Shown here one piece after another: positions 1 to 6,850 of a stretch of DNA of 8,652 bases (the first letter of the stretch is position 1; every line of letters starts with the position of its first letter). The translations under genes and the position numbers were made by a program. The notes beneath the pieces are model-generated. The model did not search any database. It had not been told where the DNA came from and saw nothing but the letters and a program-made list of their open reading frames with translations. The stretch is from JBBPYA01 sp038200385 (GTDB lineage: Bacteria; Actinomycetota; Actinomycetes; Mycobacteriales; Geodermatophilaceae): NCBI GenBank assembly GCA_038200385.1, contig JBBPYA010000191.1, forward strand, positions 1 through 8,652. Direction: 5' to 3'.

Positions 1-1047
1 CACCTGGTCCAGAACGTCACCGACATCGACGATCCCCTGCTGGAACGCGCGCAGCGCGACCACGAGGACTGGATGGTGCTGGGGATGCGGGAGACCGCGC
101 TGTTCCGGGAGGACATGACCGCGCTGCGGGTGCTACCGCCGCGGGACTACATCGGCGCCGTCGAGTCCATCCCGGAGGCGGTCGCGCTCATCGAGGTGCT
201 GCTGGCCTCCGGAGCGGCGTACCACCTGCCCGACGGCTCCGGCGACGTCTACCACGACGTGACGGCCGGGGCCGGTTTCGGGTCGGAGTCCGGCCTCGAC
301 GAGGACCGGATGCTGACGTACTTCGCCGAGCGTGGCGGCGACCCGGACCGGCCCGGCAAGCGCAACCGGCTCGATCCTCAGCTGTGGCGTGGGGTGCGCC
401 CCGACGAACCCTCGTGGGACAGCCCGTTCGGACCGGGCCGGCCGGGCTGGCACATCGAGTGCACGGCGATCGCGCTGGAGCGACTCGGGATGGGCTTCGA
501 CGTCCAGGGCGGGGGGTCGGACCTGCTCTTCCCGCACCACGAGATGTCCGCGGCGCACGCCGAGGCGGTCACCGGCCGGGAGCCGTTCGCCCGGCACTAC
601 GTGCACGCCGGGATGATCGGGCTGAACGGCGAGAAGATGTCCAAGAGCCGGGGGAACCTGGTGTTCGTCTCCCGGCTGCGCGGCGACAAGGTCGACCCGA
701 TGGCGATCCGGACGGCGCTGCTGGCCGGTCACTACCGCACCGACCGGGCCTGGAGCGCCGCCCTGCTCGCCGAGGCGGAGTCGAGGCTGGGTCGCTGGCG
801 GGCTGCCGTGGCACTGCCCTGGGGTCCCGACGCCCGGCCGGTGCTCGACGCGGTACGCCGCCACCTCGCCGACGACCTGGATTCCCCGAGCGCCCTGGAC
901 GCCGTCGACCTGTGGGCGGGCCAGGCCCTGGACCGCTCCCGGGCCGACGAGGCCGGCGAACCGGGTGCGCCCGCCGATCCGGACGCGCCCGGTCTGATCC
1001 GGGCCCTGCTCGACGCGATGTTGGGGATCGCGCTCTCTCCGGCGTGA
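1..1047 (+). CDS. mshC: Cysteine:GlcN-Ins ligase MshC (mycothiol biosynthesis), 5' partial
   Basis: MshC joins cysteine to 1D-myo-inosityl 2-amino-2-deoxy-alpha-D-glucopyranoside using ATP, the step before acetylation by MshD in mycothiol synthesis; it is cytosolic. The frame is open from base 1 and the first Met codon (73) is internal, because the preceding codons already read as family sequence (QNVTDIDDPLLERA). About 348 residues are visible against roughly 410 in the family, so the N-terminus with the HIGH-like ATP motif and the first zinc cysteine lies outside. Visible are the WHIEC segment (Cys codon 154, a known zinc ligand position), GGGSDLLFPHHE with the His pair at codons 179-180, and the KMSKS loop (codons 212-216). 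The close paralogue is cysteinyl-tRNA synthetase. MshC is preferred because HHEMSAAHAEA replaces the HHENE pattern of CysRS and the C-terminal part is short. The stop faces the BFN gene stop across 29 bp, where I see no strong terminator. Confidence 0.95.
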   Translation, partial: HLVQNVTDIDDPLLERAQRDHEDWMVLGMRETALFREDMTALRVLPPRDYIGAVESIPEAVALIEVLLASGAAYHLPDGSGDVYHDVTAGAGFGSESGLDEDRMLTYFAERGGDPDRPGKRNRLDPQLWRGVRPDEPSWDSPFGPGRPGWHIECTAIALERLGMGFDVQGGGSDLLFPHHEMSAAHAEAVTGREPFARHYVHAGMIGLNGEKMSKSRGNLVFVSRLRGDKVDPMAIRTALLAGHYRTDRAWSAALLAEAESRLGRWRAAVALPWGPDARPVLDAVRRHLADDLDSPSALDAVDLWAGQALDRSRADEAGEPGAPADPDAPGLIRALLDAMLGIALSPA

Positions 1048-1076
1048 TGTCCCGGCCGCCGTACCCGTGGTTGCCG

Positions 1077-1571
1077 TCAGTCCGGCGGGTCCCTGAAGTC
1101 GTCGGCGGACAGGCCTTCGACGAAGTCGCGGAACTCCCGGAGCTGCTCGTCCGGTGGGGCGTCCCCGCCGTGCGGGAACAGCTCGGCGATGGGTTGCCCG
1201 ACCTCGTCGAGAATGGCCTCGGCCACCGAGATCGGCACCTCGTCGCGGACGGCGACGGCCAGCGCGTCACTGGGTCGGGCACCGACCCGGGTGCCGCCGT
1301 CGAACACGAGGTCGGCATAGTAGGTGCCGTCGCGCAGCTCGATGATCTCGACGGCGTCCAGGCTGTGTCCGAGTCCTCGCACGATCGGTCCGATCAGGTC
1401 CTGGGGCAGCAGCGGGTCGTCGGTACCGCGCGGTCCGCCGGCGATCACACCGGCCTGCGGTTGACGCAGGAACACCGGCACGCACCGCTCGCCGTCGACC
1501 TCCCCGAGGAGCAGGACGGGCTGGCGGGTCGGCGCGTGCAGGACCAGCCGGAGGATTCGCATCTGGCGCAT
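1077..1571 (-). CDS. Bifunctional nuclease (BFN/DUF151) domain protein
   Basis: A 164-residue protein matching the BFN (DUF151) family over residues 4-130. The conserved features are the opening strand and 'PVLLLGEVDGERCVPVFL' (18-35), a helix-rich middle, 'ELRDGTYYADLVFDGG' (78-93) and the hallmark 'ARPSDALAVAVR' (98-109), followed by 'PISVAEAILDEVG'. A plant relative was reported to have DNase and RNase activity; in bacteria the role is poorly defined, so nuclease activity here is by family only. The tail (131-164) is acidic and probably flexible. ATG 1571 is chosen over the in-frame ATG three codons later because GAGGG lies five bases before it. The gene follows the PAC2 gene on the same strand after 34 bp, so co-transcription is likely. 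It converges on mshC. Confidence 0.9.
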   Translation of the reverse strand: MRQMRILRLVLHAPTRQPVLLLGEVDGERCVPVFLRQPQAGVIAGGPRGTDDPLLPQDLIGPIVRGLGHSLDAVEIIELRDGTYYADLVFDGGTRVGARPSDALAVAVRDEVPISVAEAILDEVGQPIAELFPHGGDAPPDEQLREFRDFVEGLSADDFRDPPD

Positions 1572-1576
1572 CTGTT

Positions 1577-1581
1577 CCCTC
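1577..1581 (-). promoter_or_regulatory. Shine-Dalgarno site of the BFN gene
   Basis: Minus-strand GAGGG sits five bases upstream of ATG 1571. It is too far from the next in-frame ATG (1562) to serve it well, so it decides the start. Confidence 0.6.
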
Positions 1582-1605
1582 GCTCCCGGCGTGCTGTCGT
1601 TACGG

Positions 1606-2523
1606 CTAGGCGGACGGACCGGACGGACGGCGACGGCGAAGGTACCGCTCGAACTCCCGCGCGATCACCTCGCCGCTGGTCTGGCGCAACTGCCCCGAGC
1701 TGTCCCGCTCCTCCAGGGCGCGGACGTACTCGGTGACTTCGTCGTCCTCCTTGGCCATCTCGTCGACCAGCGCCTGCCACTCCTCGGCCTGCTCCGGCAG
1801 CGCCCCGAGCGGGACCGGTACGTCGAGGACCTCCTCGACCCGGTGCAGCAGCGCCAGCGTGGCCTTCGGGGAAGGCGGCTGCGAGACGTAGTGCGGCACC
1901 GCGGCCCAGAACGAGATCGCGGGCAGGCCCAGCTGGACACAGGACTGCTGGAACACGCCGCTGATCCCGGTGGGGCCTTCGTAGCGGGAGGCCTCCAGCC
2001 CGTACCGCTCGGCCGACGCGGCGTCGTAGGACGATCCGGTGACCGGGACCGGGCGGGTGTGCGGCGTGTCGGCCAGCAGCGCCCCCAGCACCACGACGAT
2101 CTCGGCGCCCAGGTCCTTGCACAACTCGATCAGCTCGTCGCAGAACGTCCGCCACCGCATGTTCGGCTCGATGCCGCGCAGCAGCACGATGTCCCGGGTC
2201 GCGCCGGGCGGCCGGCAGACCGACAGCCGGGTCGTCGGCCACTCGATCCGCCGGCTGACCCCGTCGACGAGGGAGACGGTGGGGCGGTTGACCTGGAAGT
2301 CGTAGTAGTCGTCCGGGTCCAGCGCGGCCAGCGGCCGGGCGTCCCAGATCAGTTCCAGGTGCTCCACGGCGCTGCTCGCGGCGTCCCCGGCGTCGTTCCA
2401 GCCCTCGAACGCCGCGACCACCACGGGGTCGGACAGTTCGGGCAGGTCGGTGAACTGGCTCACCGGTGTCCCACCCCCGGCATCGCGCACACCGGTCCCG
2501 CCGGCCTGCGTTCCGGGCAGCAC
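1606..2523 (-). CDS. PAC2 family protein
   Basis: PAC2-family protein of up to 305 residues, named after a eukaryotic proteasome assembly chaperone. Actinobacterial members are conserved, but their partner and biochemical role are not established. Family marks are 'LPELSDPVVVAAFEGWNDAGDAAS' (27-50), 'LLRGIEPNMRWRTFCDEL' (114-131), the core strand 'EIVVVLGALLADTPHTRPVPVTG' (141-163), 'GPTGISGVFQQSC' (183-195) and 'SFWAAVPHYVSQPPSPKATLALL' (204-226). The C-terminus is charged and ends in an Arg run. The start is uncertain. GTG 2523 has GAGGGG five bases upstream and is used here for the full extent. GTG 2463 (285 residues) is at least as plausible, because residues 1-20 are Gly/Thr-rich and resemble nothing conserved, a GGTGG lies about seven bases before it, and a small ORF ends in a GTGA overlap with it. 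It heads a minus-strand unit with the BFN gene and diverges from metH across 103 bp. Confidence 0.92.
   Translation of the reverse strand: MLPGTQAGGTGVRDAGGGTPVSQFTDLPELSDPVVVAAFEGWNDAGDAASSAVEHLELIWDARPLAALDPDDYYDFQVNRPTVSLVDGVSRRIEWPTTRLSVCRPPGATRDIVLLRGIEPNMRWRTFCDELIELCKDLGAEIVVVLGALLADTPHTRPVPVTGSSYDAASAERYGLEASRYEGPTGISGVFQQSCVQLGLPAISFWAAVPHYVSQPPSPKATLALLHRVEEVLDVPVPLGALPEQAEEWQALVDEMAKEDDEVTEYVRALEERDSSGQLRQTSGEVIAREFERYLRRRRPSGPSA
1611..1628. repeat. 9-bp tandem repeat, two copies
   Basis: CGGACGGAC occurs twice head to tail at the 3' end of the PAC2 gene, encoding the Pro-Ser-Gly-Pro-Ser-Ala tail. The period is a multiple of three, so copy-number change would keep the frame. It is probably neutral. 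Confidence 0.8.
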
Positions 2524-2528
2524 TGCAT
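2460..2528 (-). CDS. Candidate 22-codon leaderless upstream ORF with a Cys-Cys pair
   Basis: A short minus-strand ORF runs from ATG 2528 to TGA 2462-2460. The peptide starts MQCCPERR and has a third Cys at position 14. Its TGA overlaps the in-frame PAC2 codon GTG 2463 as GTGA, the usual geometry of translational coupling. A TAGGGT -10-like hexamer ends exactly six bases before the ATG, which would place transcription start on the A of ATG. Short leaderless cysteine-containing upstream ORFs are known in mycobacteria as cysteine-responsive attenuators. Whether this one is translated or regulatory is inference from position only. It conflicts with the 305-residue PAC2 model, which it overlaps in another frame. 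Confidence 0.27.
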   Translation of the reverse strand: MQCCPERRPAGPVCAMPGVGHR

Positions 2529-2534
2529 CCCCTC
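2529..2534 (-). promoter_or_regulatory. Possible Shine-Dalgarno site for PAC2 start GTG 2523
   Basis: Minus-strand GAGGGG lies five bases before GTG 2523. It supports the long PAC2 form only if transcription begins further upstream. If the start point is at 2528, this site is not in the message. Confidence 0.35.
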
Positions 2535-2540
2535 ACCCTA
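2535..2540 (-). promoter_or_regulatory. Candidate -10 element of the PAC2-BFN unit
   Basis: TAGGGT on the minus strand fits the actinobacterial TANNNT -10 pattern. The predicted start point, seven bases past its end, is the A of ATG 2528. No clear TTGACA-like -35 is seen at 17 bp. The same block, in mirror image, precedes metH, which raises confidence somewhat. Confidence 0.35.
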
Positions 2541-2614
2541 CGTCCGAGGGGGTGCCGGACCCGGCCGGACGCCCCGAGCCGGCGTCGGCACCGAACCGGG
2601 CGATGCCCACGTCG

Positions 2615-2620
2615 TAGGCT
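2615..2620 (+). promoter_or_regulatory. Candidate -10 element of metH, leaderless
   Basis: TAGGCT fits TANNNT and ends six bases before ATG 2627, so the predicted +1 is the A of the metH start codon. There is no convincing Shine-Dalgarno in the intervening bases, consistent with a leaderless message, a common arrangement in Actinobacteria. The -35 region lacks a TTGACA-like hexamer. Confidence 0.45.
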
Positions 2621-2626
2621 CAGCCG

Positions 2627-5600
2627 ATGCCGGATTCCTCCCTGCTGCGGGCCCTCGCCGAGCGCGTCGTCGTCGCCGACGGCGCGATGGGCACGATGCT
2701 GCAGGCCCTCGACCTGAGCCTCGAGGACTTCCAGGGGCACGAGGGCTGCAACGAGATCCTCAACATCAGCCGGCCGGACGTCGTCCGCGACATCCACCAG
2801 GCCTACTTCGCGACCGGCGCGGACGCGACCGAGACGAACACGTTCGGGGCGAACCTCGCCAACCTCGCCGAGTACGGCATCGAGGACCGGATCTTCGAGT
2901 TGGCCGAGGCCGGGGCCCGGCTGGCCCGGGAGGTGGCCGACGGGTTCAGTACGCCGCAGCGCCCCCGTTGGGTGCTCGGCGCGATCGGGCCGGGCACGAA
3001 GCTGCCGACGCTTGGCCATGCGCCGTACGCCGCACTGCGCGATGCCTACCAGCAGCAGGTGGCCGGGATGCTGCGCGGCGGGGTCGACGCGGTCCTGGTC
3101 GAGACCGCGCAGGACCTGCTGCAGGCCAAGGCAGCGCTGATCGGCGCCCGTCGGGCCATGGGCGCCGACCGGCCGGTGCCGCTGTTCGCGCAGGTGACCG
3201 TGGAGACCACCGGGACGATGCTGCTCGGCTCGGAGATCGGCGCGGCGTTGACGGCGCTGGAGCCGCTGGGCATCGACCTGATCGGGTTGAACTGCGCCAC
3301 CGGCCCGGCCGAGATGAGCGAGCACCTGCGCTTCCTGTCCAAGCACGCCCGCATCGGGATCTCGGTGATGCCGAACGCCGGCCTGCCCGAGCTCGGGCCG
3401 CACGGCGCGGTGTACCCGCTCGGACCGGATGAGCTCGCCGAGGCGATGCGGCAGTTCGTCCTGGAGTTCGGGACCACCCTGGTGGGCGGGTGTTGCGGGA
3501 CCACACCGGAGCACATCCGCCGGGTCGTGGACACCCTTGCCGACGTCAGCCCACTGACCCGCCGGCCGCGCTCCGAGGCCGCTGCCGCCTCGCTGTACCA
3601 GTCCGTGCAGTTCCGTCAGGACACCTCCGTGCTGATGATCGGCGAGCGCACGAATGCCAACGGGTCCAAGGCGTTCCGGGACGCGATGCTGCAGAGCCGC
3701 TGGGACGACTGCGTCCAGATCGCCCGCTCGCAGACCCGCGACGGCTCGCACCTGCTGGACGTCTGCATCGACTACGTCGGTCGCGACGGGGTAGCGGACA
3801 TGCGCGAGATCGCCCAGCGCTTCGCAACGGCGTCGACCCTGCCGCTGATGTTGGACTCCACCGAGCCGCAGGTGATCGAGGCCGGCCTGGAGTGCCTCGG
3901 TGGGCGCAGCGTGGTCAATTCGGTCAACTTCGAGGACGGGGACGGACCGAACTCGCGGTTCGCCCGGGTCATGCCGGTGGTCCGCGAGCACGGCGCCGCC
4001 GTCGTCGCCCTGACCATCGACGAGAACGGTCAGGCCCGGACCGCGGACTGGAAGGTCGCCGTCGCCGAGCGCCTGATCGACAGTCTCACCGGGACCTGGG
4101 GGATGCGGGTGTCCGACATCATCGTCGACACCCTGACGTTCCCGATCGCCACCGGACAGGAGGAGACCCGGCGGGACGCCGTGGAGACCATCGCCGCGAT
4201 CGAGGAGCTCAAGCGCCGTTTCCCGGACGTTCAGACCACCCTCGGCGTCTCCAACGTCTCCTTCGGGCTGAACCCGGCCGCCCGGCAGGTCCTGAACTCG
4301 GTGTTCCTGCACGAGTGCATGCGGGCCGGCCTGGACTCGGCAATCGTGCACGCCTCGAAGATCCTCCCGATGTCGAAGATCCCCGACGAGCAGCGCGAGG
4401 TCGCCCTGGACCTGGTGTACGACCGGCGGCGCCCGGGCTACGACCCGCTGCAGCGCTTCCTGGACCTGTTCGCGGGGGTGGACGTGCAGTCCAGCCGGCA
4501 GACCCGGGCCGCGGAGCTGGCCGCGCTGCCGCTGTCCGAAAGGCTGGAGCGCCGGATCATCGACGGGGAGCGCGACGGCCTGGAGACCGACCTGGACCAG
4601 GCGCTCGGGGACCGGCCGCCGCTGGAGATCGTCAACGACACGCTGCTCGCCGGGATGAAGACGGTGGGCGACCTGTTCGGGTCCGGGGAGATGCAACTGC
4701 CGTTCGTGCTGCAGTCCGCGGAGGTGATGAAGTCCGCCGTGGCCTACCTCGAGCCGCACATGGACCGCTCCGACGAGGCCGGCAAGGGAAAGATCGTGCT
4801 GGCCACGGTCAAGGGCGACGTGCACGACATCGGCAAGAACCTGGTCGACATCATCCTGACCAACAACGGCTACGACGTGGTCAATCTCGGGATCAAGCAG
4901 CCCATCGGCGCCATCATCGACGCCGCCCAGGAGCAACGCGCCGACGTGCTCGGCATGTCCGGGCTGCTCGTGAAGTCCACCGTGGTGATGAAGGAGAACC
5001 TGCAGGAACTGAACTCGCGGGGGTTGGCCGCGGCGTTCCCGGTGCTGCTGGGCGGCGCGGCCCTGACCCGGTCCTACGTCGAGGGTGAGCTGAGCGAGGT
5101 CTACGACGGCGACGTGCGCTACGCCCGGGACGCCTTCGAGGGATTGCGGCTCATGGAGTCCCTGATGCGCCGCCGCCCCGGCGCCGCCCCGGCGCCGGAT
5201 GACGGGGACGAGGACCGGGCGGCGGAGCGCCGTCGTCGGCGGGAACGGTCGGCGCGGATCGCCGAGCAGCGCCGGGGCGGGGAGTCCGCCGAGGAGGCAC
5301 CGATCGGCCGGTCGGACGTGGCGACGGACAATCCGGTGCCCACGCCGCCGTTCTGGGGCGCCCGCGTGGTGCGCGGGGTGGCGCTGGCGTCCTACGCCGC
5401 GATGCTCGACGAGCGGGCCACGTTCATGGGGCAGTGGGGCCTGCGTGGGTCGCGGCGTACCGACGACCGGCGGGGGTCGTCGTACGAGGAACTCGTGGAG
5501 ACCGAGGGACGACCGCGGCTGCGGTACTGGCTGGACCGCTTCCAGACCGACAGCGTGCTCGAGGCGGCCGTGGCGTACGGCTACTTCCCGTGCGTCAGCG

Positions 5601-6169
5601 AGGGTGACGACCTCGTCGTCCTCGACGGGACCGGGGAGGATCCCGGCCCGGAGCGGGTCCGCTTCACCTTCCCGCGGCAGCGCCGCGACCGGCGGCTGTG
5701 CCTGTCGGACTTCTTCCGCGCCAAGGACTCCGGCGGCGTCGACGTGGTCGCCTTCCACGTGGTGACGATGGGTGCGGCGATCAGCCGGTACGCCGCGGAG
5801 CTGTTCGCGGCCGACGCCTACCGGGACTACCTGGAGGTGCACGGGCTGTCGGTGCAGCTGACCGAGGCGCTGGCCGAGTACTGGCATCGCCGGACCCGGG
5901 AGGAGCTGCGGTTCCCCGACGGCAGCTCGGCGGCCCGGGAGGACTCAACCGACCTGGACGAGGTGTTCCGGCAGGGCTACCGCGGCTCGCGGTACTCCTT
6001 CGGGTACCCGGCCTGCCCGAACCTGGAGGACCAGCGCCAGGTGATGCAGCTCCTGGATCCGGAGCGGATCGGCGTGGAGCTGTCCGAGGAGTTCCAGTTG
6101 CACCCCGAGCAGTCGACGTCGGCGATCATCGTCCACCACCCCGAGGCGAAGTACTTCAATGCCCGCTGA
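2627..6169 (+). CDS. metH: Cobalamin-dependent methionine synthase MetH
   Basis: MetH moves the methyl group of 5-methyltetrahydrofolate to homocysteine through cob(I)alamin, giving methionine and tetrahydrofolate in the cytosol. All four modules are present in its 1180 residues (E. coli 1227). The homocysteine domain (about 5-305) has zinc ligands Cys223 (LNCATGP) and Cys289-Cys290 (VGGCCGT). The folate domain (about 333-600) opens with MIGERTNANGSKAF. The cap and B12 domain (about 635-845) carries DVHDIG at 731-736 with the cobalt-ligating His733, and MSGLLVKS at 777-784. The AdoMet reactivation domain (about 900-1180) contains YWHRRTREE (1085-1093) and RYSFGYPACP (1122-1131). No key residue is missing, so the enzyme should be active. 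ATG 2627 fits the conserved N-terminus and a probable leaderless transcript. An Arg/Glu-rich linker (about 848-896) separates the last two modules. It diverges from the PAC2 gene and likely forms an operon with the HAD gene. Confidence 0.98.
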   Translation: MPDSSLLRALAERVVVADGAMGTMLQALDLSLEDFQGHEGCNEILNISRPDVVRDIHQAYFATGADATETNTFGANLANLAEYGIEDRIFELAEAGARLAREVADGFSTPQRPRWVLGAIGPGTKLPTLGHAPYAALRDAYQQQVAGMLRGGVDAVLVETAQDLLQAKAALIGARRAMGADRPVPLFAQVTVETTGTMLLGSEIGAALTALEPLGIDLIGLNCATGPAEMSEHLRFLSKHARIGISVMPNAGLPELGPHGAVYPLGPDELAEAMRQFVLEFGTTLVGGCCGTTPEHIRRVVDTLADVSPLTRRPRSEAAAASLYQSVQFRQDTSVLMIGERTNANGSKAFRDAMLQSRWDDCVQIARSQTRDGSHLLDVCIDYVGRDGVADMREIAQRFATASTLPLMLDSTEPQVIEAGLECLGGRSVVNSVNFEDGDGPNSRFARVMPVVREHGAAVVALTIDENGQARTADWKVAVAERLIDSLTGTWGMRVSDIIVDTLTFPIATGQEETRRDAVETIAAIEELKRRFPDVQTTLGVSNVSFGLNPAARQVLNSVFLHECMRAGLDSAIVHASKILPMSKIPDEQREVALDLVYDRRRPGYDPLQRFLDLFAGVDVQSSRQTRAAELAALPLSERLERRIIDGERDGLETDLDQALGDRPPLEIVNDTLLAGMKTVGDLFGSGEMQLPFVLQSAEVMKSAVAYLEPHMDRSDEAGKGKIVLATVKGDVHDIGKNLVDIILTNNGYDVVNLGIKQPIGAIIDAAQEQRADVLGMSGLLVKSTVVMKENLQELNSRGLAAAFPVLLGGAALTRSYVEGELSEVYDGDVRYARDAFEGLRLMESLMRRRPGAAPAPDDGDEDRAAERRRRRERSARIAEQRRGGESAEEAPIGRSDVATDNPVPTPPFWGARVVRGVALASYAAMLDERATFMGQWGLRGSRRTDDRRGSSYEELVETEGRPRLRYWLDRFQTDSVLEAAVAYGYFPCVSEGDDLVVLDGTGEDPGPERVRFTFPRQRRDRRLCLSDFFRAKDSGGVDVVAFHVVTMGAAISRYAAELFAADAYRDYLEVHGLSVQLTEALAEYWHRRTREELRFPDGSSAAREDSTDLDEVFRQGYRGSRYSFGYPACPNLEDQRQVMQLLDPERIGVELSEEFQLHPEQSTSAIIVHHPEAKYFNAR
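5171..5197. repeat. 11-bp tandem repeat inside metH
   Basis: CGCCGCCCCGG-type sequence repeats with an 11-bp period for 27 bases (two full copies plus five bases), at codons 849-857 in the linker before the AdoMet domain. The period is not a multiple of three, so gain or loss of one unit would shift the metH frame. Confidence 0.8.
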
Positions 6170-6181
6170 GCTGGACCGCCG

Positions 6182-6850
6182 GTGAGCGCGGCCGAACTGC
6201 GGGGCGTGCTCTGGGACATGGACGGCACCTTGCTGGATTCGGAGAAGGTGTGGGACGTCTCGCTGGCCGAGCTGGCGGCACGGCTCGGCGGCGTCTTGTC
6301 CCCTTCGGCGCGCGGCGCCATGGTCGGCACCAACATGGCGACGTCCATGGACATCCTGTACGACGACCTGTCGCTGACCGGCCGTGACCGCGACGCTGAC
6401 GCTTGCTGGCTGGACGACCGGACGACTGAGCTGTTCGCCGAAGGGCTGCGCTGGCGGCCGGGAGCGCTGGAGTTGCTCCTGGACGTACGCCGCGCGGGGC
6501 TGCGCACGGCGTTGGTCACGGCGACGAACCGCCCGCTAGTCGAGCGGGCGCTACAGACGATCGGCGCCGAGCACTTCGACGCCGTCGTCTGCGGCGAGGA
6601 GACCGCGCCCAAGCCCGATCCGGCGCCTTACCTGGAGGCGCTGGCCCAGCTGGGCTTGGCCCCAGGCGAGGTCCTGGTGATAGAGGACTCCCCGACAGGG
6701 GTGCAGGCCGGGCGCTCGGCCGGCTGCCCGGTGCTCGCCGTACCGTGCGCCGTACCGCTGCCCGAGCGCGCGGGGGTCCTGCGCCGGGAGACCTTGAGCG
6801 GTCTGACGGCGCAGGACCTCCGGGCGATCTGGGCGTGCCTTACCGGTTGA
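6182..6850 (+). CDS. HAD-superfamily phosphatase, beta-phosphoglucomutase-like
   Basis: A complete 222-residue HAD hydrolase. Motif I is DMDGTLLD (12-19) with nucleophile Asp12 and acid/base Asp14. An alpha-helical C1 cap spans about residues 20-85. Motif II is VTATN (112-116) with Thr113, motif III is Lys144 in PKPDP, and motif IV is IEDSPTG (167-173). This places it in the beta-PGM/phosphoglycolate-phosphatase-like group; the substrate cannot be read from sequence. GTG 6182 is chosen because motif I follows within 12 residues, as is usual. It lies 12 nt after the metH stop without a strong Shine-Dalgarno, suggesting re-initiation or coupling. A HAD gene just after metH is common in actinobacteria, but a link to methionine or B12 metabolism is only contextual. 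The last 11 bp overlap the end of the opposing secreted-protein gene. Confidence 0.94.
   Translation: MSAAELRGVLWDMDGTLLDSEKVWDVSLAELAARLGGVLSPSARGAMVGTNMATSMDILYDDLSLTGRDRDADACWLDDRTTELFAEGLRWRPGALELLLDVRRAGLRTALVTATNRPLVERALQTIGAEHFDAVVCGEETAPKPDPAPYLEALAQLGLAPGEVLVIEDSPTGVQAGRSAGCPVLAVPCAVPLPERAGVLRRETLSGLTAQDLRAIWACLTG

Noticed and set aside
1..1047. Cysteinyl-tRNA synthetase instead of MshC
   Set aside because: The HHEMSAAHAEA segment and short C-terminal region match MshC; CysRS has HHENE and a longer C-terminal anticodon-binding part.
1048..1076. Terminator between mshC and the BFN gene
   Set aside because: Only short imperfect pairings (4 bp or less) with no T-run are present in the 29 bp.
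384..1736. 450-codon plus-strand frame overlapping mshC, BFN and PAC2
   Set aside because: It is an Arg/Gly/Pro-rich shadow of three well-supported genes, with no family resemblance.
2524..2626. Cobalamin or SAM riboswitch upstream of metH
   Set aside because: Only 103 bp separate the genes, too short for a cobalamin riboswitch. No B12-box-like or SAM-box-like pattern is seen, and the likely leaderless start leaves no 5' UTR.
3490..5088. 532-codon plus-strand frame inside metH
   Set aside because: It is a +1-type shadow of metH, with typical Arg/Gly/Ala/Pro composition and no domain.
1445..5887. 1480-codon open frame on the minus strand across BFN, PAC2 and metH
   Set aside because: It runs antisense to metH and out of frame with PAC2 and BFN. 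Its His/Arg/Gly/Pro-rich low-complexity translation is what GC-rich antisense frames give, while metH on the other strand is fully conserved.
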